Below, one piece after another: positions 56,058-63,918 of a stretch of 64,000 nucleotides of DNA. The notes under the pieces are model-generated. The model was not told where the DNA came from and did no database searches. It was given only the letters and a program-made list of their open reading frames with translations. Both the position numbers and the translations under genes were made by a program. Location of the stretch: assembly GCA_033795365.1 (NCBI GenBank), contig JARYGU010000013.1:104433-168432 (forward strand), written 5' to 3'. Position 1 is the stretch's first letter. Every line of letters begins with the position of its first letter. This DNA is from JARYGU01 sp033795365 (lineage in GTDB: Bacteria; Pseudomonadota; Alphaproteobacteria; Rhizobiales; Rhizobiaceae).

Positions 56058-56510
56058 TTACAGCGGAAGCTCGTGCGTATTCTTCAGCTCGTCGAGCGCG
56101 AAGCTCGAATTGACGAAGCCGACGCCCGGCAGTTTGAGAAGCGCCTTCTTCAGAATTTCTTCATACTGACGCACGCTGCTCGTCAGCACTCGCAGCACGT
56201 AATCGTGGTCGCCGGTCATCGAATAGCATTGAACCACCTCCGGCATTTCGCGCACCGCCTTCTCGAACTCCAGCAGCGTTTCCTCGTCATGCTGCCGGAG
56301 CCGGACAAAGCAGAAGACGGAAACGTCGAAGCCCACCAGCTTCGGATCGATCTGCACCACGCGGCCACGGATGATGCCGAGCCGCTCCATCTCCTTGATG
56401 CGCCGCCAGCAGGGCGTATGGCTGAGACCGACCCTTTCGCCGATCTCGGCGACTGTAAGCTCCGGCTCGGTCTGCAGGAGCCTCAGGATCTTCCGGCTCG
56501 TTTCATCCAT
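56058..56510 (-). CDS. Lrp/AsnC family transcriptional regulator
   Basis: A 150-residue regulator: N-terminal helix-turn-helix (LTVAEIGERVGLSHTPCWRRI, read as LTVAEIGERV plus GLSHTPCWRR) and C-terminal RAM ligand domain (VVQCYSMTGDHDYVLRV). Start ATG 56510 (MDETSRKILRLLQTEPE). It lies 200 bp upstream of the oxidoreductase gene on the same strand. It probably senses leucine or another amino acid to control the catabolic operon, although regulation is inferred from position. It diverges from the exporter region. Confidence 0.9.
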   Translation of the reverse strand: MDETSRKILRLLQTEPELTVAEIGERVGLSHTPCWRRIKEMERLGIIRGRVVQIDPKLVGFDVSVFCFVRLRQHDEETLLEFEKAVREMPEVVQCYSMTGDHDYVLRVLTSSVRQYEEILKKALLKLPGVGFVNSSFALDELKNTHELPL

Positions 56511-56700
56511 GCCGCCCGTAGCCTCCCAGGGGGTTTGTAAACGCTGCGGCGGAAAGCCGAAGCCCAGCGAAGCGACTATGAAAGGCGATCGCGATCCATG
56601 CAACGGCAGAACGTCGGCCGCCTTCGCCGATTGTCGAACGCCAGCCGGACTGATAAAGACCGTCGCCAGCTATTTAAGCAAGCCCGACCGGAGCCAATTC

Positions 56701-56730
56701 ATGGGAAGCCAGAAGTCAGCAGACAAGTAA
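56701..56730 (+). CDS. Nine-residue leader peptide of a phenicol-exporter attenuator
   Basis: A 9-codon ORF, ATG to TAA, encoding MGSQKSADK, with a GGAG ribosome site 7 bases upstream. From memory, the leader that controls mobile cmlA by chloramphenicol-induced ribosome stalling is MSTSKNADK: the same length, with Met1, Lys5, Ala7, Asp8 and Lys9 shared. A stem-loop starts right after the stop codon, and the next gene is a CmlA/FloR-like exporter. Upstream, TTGTCG (56631-56636), 17 bases, TAAAGA could be a weak promoter. Function is inferred from sequence and layout. Confidence 0.7.
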   Translation: MGSQKSADK

Positions 56731-56758
56731 GCCGCAACAGCCTTTTCGTTGTTGCGGC
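56731..56758 (+). promoter_or_regulatory. Attenuator stem-loop after the leader ORF
   Basis: Perfect 9-bp stem GCCGCAACA/TGTTGCGGC with a 10-base loop, beginning at the base after the leader stop. No T-run follows, so it is not a terminator, which fits translational rather than transcriptional control. It ends 77 bases before the exporter start; a second structure covering the ribosome site (GAGCGGATG region, about 56819-56827) would be needed and is not obvious by eye. Confidence 0.6.
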
Positions 56759-56835
56759 CGTCTGTCCGGAAATCTCCATATCGTTGACGAGGCAGATCGC
56801 CGCCGAATGCAGATCATTTGAGCGGATGTTCAATC

Positions 56836-58023
56836 ATGCCTTCTCCCAATCACCCGACGTGGACCTATTCCCTGCCGGCAGCCCTGTTGCTCATGGCGCC
56901 TTTCGATCTTCTGGCCTCGCTTGCGATGGACGTCTATCTTCCGGCCGTGCCGGTGATGCCCGACGCACTCGATACCAGCCCTGCCGTCGTGCAGCTTACA
57001 CTCAGCCTCTATATGGTCACTCTCGGCGTCGGACAGATCGTTTTCGGCCCGATCTCGGACCGGATCGGCCGCCGCCCGGTGCTGCTCGCCGGCGCGATCA
57101 CATTTGCCGCCGCATCGTTTCTCCTCGCAGGAGCGTCCTCGGCGGCCGCTTTCCTCGCCTTTCGTTTCCTTCAGGCGGCGGGCGCATCCGCCGCGCTGGT
57201 CGCCACCTTCGCGACCGTGCGGGACGTCTATGCCGAGCGGCCCGAAGGCGCCACGATCTACAGCGTCTTCAGCTCCATGCTCGCCTTCGTGCCGGCTCTC
57301 GGCCCGATCGCCGGTGCGCTGATTGCGGACCGGTGGGGATGGCGCGCGATCTTCGCAACGCTCGGGCTTCTGGCAGGCGCTGCGACGCTGAATGCTCTGG
57401 TGCGATGGCATGAGAGCCGACCTCCCGCCGGCGCCCCGTCACGCATCGCCTTCGCCCCGATCCTGCGCAGTCCGGCATTTCAGACCTATACGCTCGGCTT
57501 CAGCGCCGCGATGGGCTCGTTCTTCGTGTTCTTCTCGACGGCGCCGCGCGTGCTGATGGAGCGCGCCGGCTTCTCCGAACTCGAATTCAGCCTCGCCTTT
57601 GCAACCGCCGCCATCGCGATGATCGTCACCACGCGCTTCGCCAAACGGTTCGTCGAAACCTGGGGTATTGCCGGCAGCCTTGCGAACGGCATGGGAATGC
57701 TGCTTCTCGGCGCCGCGTTTCTCTCGGCCGGCGAGCTGACCGCAAGCCCGTCCTTCATGTCCTTCGTCATGCCGATGTGGATCGTTTCCGTCGGCATCGT
57801 CTTTGCGGCTTCCGTGACGGCAAACGGCGCCCTGCGGGAATTCGGCGAAACGGCCGGAACGGCCGTGGCGCTCTATTTCTGCGTCCAGAGCCTTATCGTC
57901 GGGATCGTCGGCACGGCGTTCGTCCTCTTGCTGCCCGGCGGCACCGCATGGCCGCTCGCCGGCTACAGCTCGATCATGGCGCTCGCCACATTGGCGGCGC
58001 TGAGGCGCCTGGAAGCGCAGTAG
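56836..58023 (+). CDS. CmlA/FloR-like phenicol exporter (DHA1 MFS)
   Basis: A 395-residue 12-segment drug:proton antiporter of the Bcr/CflA group, from ATG 56836. Motif A is GPISDRIGRRPVLLAG. Long blocks match what I remember of FloR and CmlA: LPAALLLMAPFD, QLTLSLYMV, FVPALGPIAGALI, FFVFFSTAPRVL, VTTRFAK, SVTANGAL. It therefore probably exports chloramphenicol and perhaps florfenicol. The 9-residue leader and hairpin upstream support inducible control. It shows no integron or transposon signs and sits beside housekeeping genes. Resistance is a prediction only. Confidence 0.85.
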   Translation: MPSPNHPTWTYSLPAALLLMAPFDLLASLAMDVYLPAVPVMPDALDTSPAVVQLTLSLYMVTLGVGQIVFGPISDRIGRRPVLLAGAITFAAASFLLAGASSAAAFLAFRFLQAAGASAALVATFATVRDVYAERPEGATIYSVFSSMLAFVPALGPIAGALIADRWGWRAIFATLGLLAGAATLNALVRWHESRPPAGAPSRIAFAPILRSPAFQTYTLGFSAAMGSFFVFFSTAPRVLMERAGFSELEFSLAFATAAIAMIVTTRFAKRFVETWGIAGSLANGMGMLLLGAAFLSAGELTASPSFMSFVMPMWIVSVGIVFAASVTANGALREFGETAGTAVALYFCVQSLIVGIVGTAFVLLLPGGTAWPLAGYSSIMALATLAALRRLEAQ

Positions 58024-58208
58024 TTCGGCCCGGGCATTTCGCCTTCTCGCCGCAGTTTTCGGCGAAGCGGCCGGGCTGCAGGATGGCGGTTATTTGCCCT
58101 GCCTTTGGACAATTGCTCGACCCCGCGCTTGACATGAAGGCATCTTCTGTTCTCTTTCGCGCGGGGCCGGCGTCCGGCCCACGTTACGAAGCAACGGAAT
58201 ATTTCAAG

Positions 58209-58754
58209 ATGCACCGACCAGCAGAGAATGGGAATAAGCCGATCGCAGTGATCGTCATGGGACCTTCCGGCGTCGGCAAGACGACCACGGCCGAACTTAT
58301 TTCGCAAAGGCTCGGATGGGCTTTCGCGGAAGGAGACACGTTCCATCCGCCGGCGAATATCGAGAAGATGTCCGCGGGCATTCCTCTCGACGACGCCGAC
58401 CGCGCGCCCTGGCTCGAAAAGATCCGCAACTGGATCAGCGAGGAGGCGGAGGCCGGCCGCAATGTCGTCATCACCTGCTCGGCGCTGAAGCGCAGCTATC
58501 GCGAGATACTCAGCAACGCGACGGCGGATGTTCGCTTCGTCGAGCTTGTTGCCGATCCGGACCTCGTTGCCGAACGCATGGCCCACCGCAAGGGCCATTT
58601 CATGCCGGCGTCTCTTCTTGCGTCGCAATATGCCACGCTCGAGGATCTCCACGAGGACGAGAACGGCGTGAAGGTCGCAGTCGACGCGCCTCCCGAAACG
58701 GTGGTCGATCGCGCCCTTTCCGCGCTCGGTCTCACCTCTCCCGCAAAGCGGTAA
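58209..58754 (+). CDS. gntK: Gluconokinase
   Basis: Phosphorylates gluconate to 6-phosphogluconate for the Entner-Doudoroff or pentose-phosphate route. The 181-residue protein has the P-loop GPSGVGKTT and the family motifs AEGDTFHPPANIEKM, ITCSALKRSYR and HFMPASLLASQYATLE. ATG 58209 is chosen; the frame is open far upstream. An ATG at 58134 is possible and neither has a strong ribosome site. It lies 69 bp before the gluconate permease. Confidence 0.92.
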   Translation: MHRPAENGNKPIAVIVMGPSGVGKTTTAELISQRLGWAFAEGDTFHPPANIEKMSAGIPLDDADRAPWLEKIRNWISEEAEAGRNVVITCSALKRSYREILSNATADVRFVELVADPDLVAERMAHRKGHFMPASLLASQYATLEDLHEDENGVKVAVDAPPETVVDRALSALGLTSPAKR

Positions 58755-58823
58755 ACGATAGCAGAGACCTGATCCGACATCAGGAGCGCGAGCCCGACGC
58801 GCGCACTTCAAGGAGCTGAAAAC

Positions 58824-60203
58824 GTGCCAGAATTCGAACAGACGCTGGGTGCCGGTGCGCTCATTTCCATAGCGGTCGGAGCCATCGTCCTCCTGCTCGT
58901 CCTCATCATCCAGTTTCGCATCCACGCCTTCGTCGCGCTCGTTCTCGTCAGCCTCTTGACGGCGATCGTCGCAGGCATTCCGGCGGAGGCGCTGCTCTCC
59001 ACGCTCACGTCCTCCTTCGGATCGACGCTCGGGGGCGTCGCGCTCCTCGTCGGTCTCGGCGCGATGCTCGGCCGCCTTCTTGAAGTGTCCGGGGGCGCGC
59101 AGGCGCTTGCCGACGATCTCGTTGCGCGCTTCGGCGAGAAACGGGCGCCGCTGGCGCTCGGCATCGCATCGCTCATCTTCGGCTTTCCCATCTTCTTCGA
59201 TGCCGGCCTGGTGGTGATGCTGCCCGTCGTCTTCACCGTGGCGCGGCGCCTCGGCGGCGGCCTGCTGCTCTACGGCATCCCGGTGGCGGCGGCATTCTCG
59301 GTGATGCACGTCTTCGTTCCGCCCCACCCCGGCCCGGTCGCGGCGGCCGAGCTTCTCGGCGCGGATGTCGGCCTGCTGATCCTCGTCGGCCTTCTGGTCG
59401 CCGTTCCGACATGGATCATTGCCGGCCAGATCTTCGGCCAGTGGATCGGCAAGCGCATCGTCCTGCCCATACCCGACATTCTGTCGGGCGGCGAACGCGG
59501 CGAGGAGGTACTCACCCCGCCCAGCTCGCGCACCGTCGTCGGCCTTCTCCTCCTGCCGCTGCTGCTCATCTTCATCAACACGGGCCTCGATTTCGCCCGC
59601 GCGCAAGGGTGGGTCAGTGCCGATGCGACATGGTTCCAGCTTGCGCGGACCATCGGCGCCACACCTGTCGCTCTTCTGATCTCTGTGCTCGCCGCCGCCT
59701 ACGTCCTCGGTCCCAAAAGCGGCCGGGACGGCGGCACGGTAGAGCGCATTCTCGATTCGGCGCTCGGGCCCGTCTGCTCCATCATCCTGATCACCGGTGC
59801 CGGCGGCATGTTCGGCGGCGTGCTGCGCGCGTCGGGCATTGGCGACGCCCTGTCCAACGCGCTCGCCGATATCGGCCTTCCGATCTTCGTGGCAGGCTTC
59901 CTCGTCGCAACCGCGCTGCGCGTCGCGCAAGGCTCGGCCACCGTCGCCCTCATTACCGCGGCCGGCCTGGTGCAGCCGGCAGTACAGGCGGCAGGCTATC
60001 AGGGAGCGGAGCTTGCAGCCGTCGTCATCGCGCTCGCAGCCGGTTCCGTCATGCTCTCCCATGTCAACGATTCCGGCTTCTGGCTGGTCGGCCGTTTCTT
60101 CAACATGGACGTCAAGACGACGTTCAAGACCTGGACCGTGATGCAGACCCTCGTCGGTCTCCTCGGCTTCGCGCTCTCAGGCCTCATCTTCTGGCTCGCC
60201 TAG
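58824..60203 (+). CDS. gntP: Gluconate:proton symporter, GntP family
   Basis: A 459-residue inner-membrane permease with about 12-14 hydrophobic segments. It starts at GTG 58824 with GGAG 7-8 bases upstream. Family landmarks are GFPIFFDAGLVVMLPVVF, FVPPHPGPVAAAELLGAD and LSHVNDSGFWLVGRFFNMD. With gntK it forms an uptake-and-activation unit for gluconate or a related sugar acid; the specific substrate is inferred from the pair. No dedicated regulator gene is beside it. Confidence 0.93.
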   Translation: MPEFEQTLGAGALISIAVGAIVLLLVLIIQFRIHAFVALVLVSLLTAIVAGIPAEALLSTLTSSFGSTLGGVALLVGLGAMLGRLLEVSGGAQALADDLVARFGEKRAPLALGIASLIFGFPIFFDAGLVVMLPVVFTVARRLGGGLLLYGIPVAAAFSVMHVFVPPHPGPVAAAELLGADVGLLILVGLLVAVPTWIIAGQIFGQWIGKRIVLPIPDILSGGERGEEVLTPPSSRTVVGLLLLPLLLIFINTGLDFARAQGWVSADATWFQLARTIGATPVALLISVLAAAYVLGPKSGRDGGTVERILDSALGPVCSIILITGAGGMFGGVLRASGIGDALSNALADIGLPIFVAGFLVATALRVAQGSATVALITAAGLVQPAVQAAGYQGAELAAVVIALAAGSVMLSHVNDSGFWLVGRFFNMDVKTTFKTWTVMQTLVGLLGFALSGLIFWLA

Positions 60204-60306
60204 GAGCCCGAAGGGTCTAACCGGCGGCCATCCGGAGCGAAGTGAAATGGCGGTTATTTCTCATGCAGCGGCCGGCGCAGCACCGGCCCCGATCGCTGCC
60301 GCCTGT

Positions 60307-60975
60307 CTATGTGCCGCTTATGGTCCGCTGAGCCGTGCGGGCGTCCCATCCCAGCATCGCGACCTGGGCTACGGCCTCCAGTTCGCTGCGGCTCGCTTCG
60401 TCGCGGGCGAGGATCGACATGCCGTTCTGAACGGTCTGCACGAAGCGGGCCAGCGCATGGACGTCGGTCGAGGCGGGAATCTCGCCTTCTGATATAGCTT
60501 GGTTTAGGCGTATCTTCAGGCGATCGAGCGTTACGGCGCGGGCAGCTTGCACAAGTTCGCCGAGTTCCGCATGGCCCTCGCCGCCGACCGACGAGAGCGC
60601 CACCATGCAGCCGCGGGGAATATCCGCGAGGCAGCCGGTTAGCGCAGCAGCCGAGTCCATGAGAAACGCCATGACCGCTTCGCGGGCCGTGGCTGCGGAA
60701 AAGAAACCCGCCCAGACGAGCGCCTCGTTGTTCTCGCGATAGTGGCGCAACGCCTCGGCATAGAGCGCCTCCTTGGAGCCGAAGGCCGCATACAGGCTGG
60801 GCGCTCCGATGCCCATCGCCTGGGTTAGGTCGGCGATCGATGTCGCCCCGAAACCTTTGATCCAGAACAGGCGGGTCGCCTGCGCCAAGGCCGCTTCCCG
60901 GTCGAACGCACGCGGCCGCCCGCGACCGCGCGCAGCGGTCCCATCGGCTTCCGGCGTCTGATCCGTTTTCTGCAT
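60307..60975 (-). CDS. TetR family transcriptional regulator
   Basis: A 222-residue repressor from ATG 60975. The N-terminal helix-turn-helix reads GRPRAFDREAALAQATRLFW and SIADLTQAMGIGAPSLYAAF. The C-terminal ligand domain is of the TetR_C subgroup seen in quinone/enal-responsive regulators (IPRGCMVALSSVGGEG). It is divergent from the SDR gene, with palindromes in the shared 81-bp region, so it probably represses both. An ATG 36 bases upstream is in frame but lies in the operator region. Confidence 0.88.
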   Translation of the reverse strand: MQKTDQTPEADGTAARGRGRPRAFDREAALAQATRLFWIKGFGATSIADLTQAMGIGAPSLYAAFGSKEALYAEALRHYRENNEALVWAGFFSAATAREAVMAFLMDSAAALTGCLADIPRGCMVALSSVGGEGHAELGELVQAARAVTLDRLKIRLNQAISEGEIPASTDVHALARFVQTVQNGMSILARDEASRSELEAVAQVAMLGWDARTAQRTISGT

Positions 60976-61056
60976 CAATCGATATATAAATCCATTGACA
61001 CTTCCAGGCAATGTTCTTAGCTATTTCTATATCGATCATTATAGAAAGGCAAAACC
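60976..61056. promoter_or_regulatory. Shared TetR/SDR operator-promoter region
   Basis: Contains TTGACA (60995-61000) with TAGCTA 17 bases on, towards the SDR gene. An inverted repeat TCTATA, 8 bases, TATAGA lies at 61026-61045. A second related half-site, ATCGATATATA (60979-60989), lies near the regulator start and mirrors TATATCGAT. These are candidate operators for the adjacent regulator. Confidence 0.5.
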
Positions 61057-61797
61057 ATGACAGAACTGACTGGCAAGCGTGCCCTCGTGACAGGCGCCTC
61101 GCGCGGTATCGGTGCCGCAATCGCATTGGCGCTTGCTGAAAAAGGCGCAGACGTCGCCATCACCTATGAACGTTCGGCCGATCGCGCCGCGGAGGTCGCC
61201 CGGGCGATCGAGGGCACGGGCCGCAAAGCTTCTGCCATCCAGGCTGACAGCGCCGATCCGGCGGCGGTCAAGCGCTCGGTCGACGAGGCCGCCCGAGCGC
61301 TTGGCGGTCTCGACATTCTCGTCAACAACGCCGCAATCGCGCTTTACGCCCCGATCGCCGACATCAGCGTCGAGCACATTGATGCGTTGCTGGACGTCAA
61401 TGTGCGATCGCCCGTGCTCGCGACGCAGGCCGCCATTCCCTATCTTCAGGCGGGAGGCCGCATCATCACGATCGGCTCGGCCGGCGCCGAACGCATCGTC
61501 GGTGATACCGGTACGGTGTACTTCATGACAAAATCCGCGCTTCACTCGTTTACGCGGGGCCTCGCTCGCGAACTCGGATCTCGTGACGTCACCGTCAACC
61601 TGGTCCAGCCGGGTTCGACCGACACGGACATGAATCCGGCCAACGGCGATTTTGCCGACTTCCAGCGCGCCCTGATACCTCTTGGCCGCTATGGCGAACC
61701 GCAAGACGTGGCGGCGGCTGTGGCCTTCCTCGCGAGCCCTGCCGCAAGGCAGATTACCGGAGCCATCCTCACAGTGGACGGCGGCTTGAACACCTGA
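61057..61797 (+). CDS. Short-chain dehydrogenase/reductase (3-oxoacyl reductase-like)
   Basis: A 246-residue NAD(P)-dependent SDR. Cofactor motif TGASRGIG (12-19), NNAA (90-93), catalytic Ser141, Tyr155 and Lys159 (YFMTK). The arrangement with a divergent TetR gene is common for SDRs induced by small carbonyl compounds or quinones. The GAAAGG site is 8 bases before ATG 61057. The substrate is not known. A stem-loop follows the gene. Confidence 0.9.
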   Translation: MTELTGKRALVTGASRGIGAAIALALAEKGADVAITYERSADRAAEVARAIEGTGRKASAIQADSADPAAVKRSVDEAARALGGLDILVNNAAIALYAPIADISVEHIDALLDVNVRSPVLATQAAIPYLQAGGRIITIGSAGAERIVGDTGTVYFMTKSALHSFTRGLARELGSRDVTVNLVQPGSTDTDMNPANGDFADFQRALIPLGRYGEPQDVAAAVAFLASPAARQITGAILTVDGGLNT

Positions 61798-61829
61798 AGG
61801 GTTGGCCGTCCGGGAACCCTCTTGATACG

Positions 61830-61854
61830 AAGAGACCGGCCGAGCCGGTCTCTT
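61830..61854 (+). terminator. Stem-loop after the SDR gene
   Basis: Perfect 11-bp stem AAGAGACCGGC/GCCGGTCTCTT with a CGA loop, 33 bp past the stop codon. The T-tract is weak (TCTCTT then CTGCC), so termination may be partial or bidirectional. Confidence 0.55.
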
Positions 61855-62055
61855 CTGCCATCTGCTTACCTGAGACGGGAAAGTCCCATGGAAAGCCTTC
61901 TTCTTTATCACCCAGGCGATGGGAGCGCCTGCGTAAGTATCGCCAACATTCTGTGGCTTCACTGGTTATGCCGAGATCGCCAAGCCGCAAGTATAAGTAT
62001 AGGGGTATGGCCGCCTCCGGCGGAGCGCGAGGGGCTTTTCTAATTCGAGTTGAAT

Positions 62056-62610
62056 ATGGGCGTTAGGAACTATTTGATCGAAGGCATTTCCGGGACCGGC
62101 AAAACCTCCGTCTGCAGCGAGCTGCGGCGGCGCGGTTACCACGCCATCAACGGTGACCGCGAGTTGTCCTATCGAGGCGATCCGGACACCGGTGAACCGC
62201 TGGATGGCTCCGGGCACGAGCACGACGCTTGGTTTGTGCACAAGCACCACATTTGGGATGTGGACAAAGTCAAATCCCTGGTCGCCGATCAACGCAACCC
62301 GATCTCCTTTTTCTGCGGCGGCTCCAGGAATTTCCTTAGCTTTATCGATCTGTTTGACGGCGTTTTCGTTCTCGACATCGATTTGGAGACGTTGAACGAA
62401 CGGCTTGCCGGGAGACCGGAAGACGAGTGGGGCGGAAGAGCCGGCGAACGGGAACTGATCATGCGATTGCATGCAACGAAAGAGGATGTTCCGCAGAATG
62501 CGATGAGCATCGATGCCTCTGCACCTATCGCCTGCGTTGTCGACGATATTCTCTCGAAATGCAAAATGAGCGACCAAGGAGCCACCAGCAAGCTCCGTAC
62601 CGTCCGCTGA
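62056..62610 (+). CDS. P-loop kinase-like protein, hypothetical
   Basis: A 184-residue protein with Walker A GISGTGKTS near the N-terminus and a later acidic segment VFVLDIDLETLNERLAGR, resembling small nucleoside or adenylate kinase-like P-loop proteins. It is rich in His around residues 55-70 (GHEHDAWFVHKHHIWD). Start ATG 62056, with TTG two codons earlier as an alternative; the ribosome site is weak. I do not recognise the substrate. It stands alone, close to the IS-bearing end of the window. Confidence 0.7.
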   Translation: MGVRNYLIEGISGTGKTSVCSELRRRGYHAINGDRELSYRGDPDTGEPLDGSGHEHDAWFVHKHHIWDVDKVKSLVADQRNPISFFCGGSRNFLSFIDLFDGVFVLDIDLETLNERLAGRPEDEWGGRAGERELIMRLHATKEDVPQNAMSIDASAPIACVVDDILSKCKMSDQGATSKLRTVR

Positions 62611-62716
62611 TGCACGTTCTTGGGGCTTGCGAGAAGCACGGCCCTGCAGCGCAGCCGCTTCAAAATGGCTGTTGAATTGATCCGTTTAGGGCGGCTCGCG
62701 AAAAAGTCAGGCCGGT

Positions 62717-63367
62717 CTACTTCTTCTGATTGCCCGCAAAAGCGGCCGTCAAGCCGAGGCCGATATAGACGAAACCACTGACCCAGCGCTCAGCCTTCAG
62801 ATAGACGGGACTACGCTTTAGCCAATTGCCGGCCGTGCCGGCAGCAAGTGCATAGGCGCCATCCGTCAGAACGCCGATCGCTGTGTAGAGAATTCCGAGA
62901 AAAGCGATCTGCATTGCCACATGGCCACGGTCGACCTCGACGAACTGCGGCAGGAAAGCCAGAAAGAACAGTGCTGTCTTCGGATTGAGGAGGTTGACTA
63001 TAAAGCCCTCGCGAAAGAGGCGCATACGGCTACGCGCTGGAAAACCGCTCTCGACGTCGGGAATGCCCGTCGGGCCGAAGAGCTTCTTGAGGCCAAGCCA
63101 GATCAGGTAGGCCGCGCCGGCATATTTCACGACGCTGAAGGCGAGCGCGGACGACGCCAGGAGCGCCGACAGCCCCACAGCAGCGGCAGCGACATGAACA
63201 AGCGTGGCCGTGTGGATGCCAAGGATCGAAACGAGGCCGGCAGAACGGCCCTGCTCGACCGAGCGCGCGAAGATGTAAAGGACTGCCGGTCCCGGCACGA
63301 GAAGCAGCACCAGCGTGGCGCTGACGAACAGGCTGAGATTGGTTGCGCTGGGAATTGCCAAATCCAT
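62717..63367 (-). CDS. LysE/RhtB family exporter
   Basis: A 216-residue membrane protein from ATG 63367 (MDLAIPSATNLSLFVSATLV). Six hydrophobic segments, with VPGPAVLYIFARSVEQGR after the first and NLLNPKTALFFLAFLPQFV in the middle, the family signatures. It is a paralogue of the LysE protein at 29.2-29.8 kb but clearly diverged. The substrate is unknown, either an amino acid or a homoserine-lactone-like compound. An in-frame upstream extension lacks family similarity. Confidence 0.87.
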   Translation of the reverse strand: MDLAIPSATNLSLFVSATLVLLLVPGPAVLYIFARSVEQGRSAGLVSILGIHTATLVHVAAAAVGLSALLASSALAFSVVKYAGAAYLIWLGLKKLFGPTGIPDVESGFPARSRMRLFREGFIVNLLNPKTALFFLAFLPQFVEVDRGHVAMQIAFLGILYTAIGVLTDGAYALAAGTAGNWLKRSPVYLKAERWVSGFVYIGLGLTAAFAGNQKK

Positions 63368-63918
63368 GACTGTCTTGCCCCGTTTCCTATTACGGTAGCA
63401 ATAGCATTGGACTGCGTCCAAGGCGAGGTAGACCTGCGGGGTCATCGCCGAAAGCTTGGCGACCGAATTGAGGTCATAAGCCGCCTTTGATCCTGACCAA
63501 GATATTTGGGTGCAGCATAGAATTAGGGGCGGTAAATGGCGGACAGAGAACGACGAAACGGAGAACTACGTCTACGCTATAGCCCTCTCATGATGGTCAC
63601 GTCTGGATGAGGGCATGTCTATTGTGACACCGGCACGAAGTCCGGTGCAAGATGGCGATTGAACGACTTGGCGGGTGTGCTGCGCGCGTCTGTTTCTGAC
63701 GACGATTGATCAAACTCTCATCCGCGGATTGGCTACCGCACGACCCTTTTCCGTCGTGGACATGTCCTCCAGCTCCAAACCGGGCGTCGTAGGATACTGC
63801 CCAAGGGCTATATCGAGGATTGTCCGCGTCAATCAGGGCGCGCAGCACGCCAGCCAGGTCGCGATGTCAACGATCCGATGTTCTCCTTTCCGTCGTCCGT
63901 GAGCGGTTGAAGTGCGTG
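63368..63918. other. Non-coding region between the LysE gene and the IS110 transposase end
   Basis: About 550 bp with no convincing gene. The right part (from about 63580) is probably the untranslated end of the IS element. It holds an inverted repeat CACCGG/CCGGTG (63632-63651). The left part should hold the lysE promoter. I could not identify the IS terminus or target-site repeats. Short frames on both strands lack ribosome sites and family features. Confidence 0.4.

Noticed and set aside
57963..60062. A 699-codon minus-strand frame opposite gntK and gntP
   Set aside because: Shadow frame: charged, repetitive residues and no start signal, while both plus-strand genes carry full family motifs.
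61992..62043. GC-rich hairpin CCGCC/GGCGG and an AAGTATAAGTATA repeat before the P-loop gene
   Set aside because: Stem too short and no T-run directly after it; the repeat is only two units.
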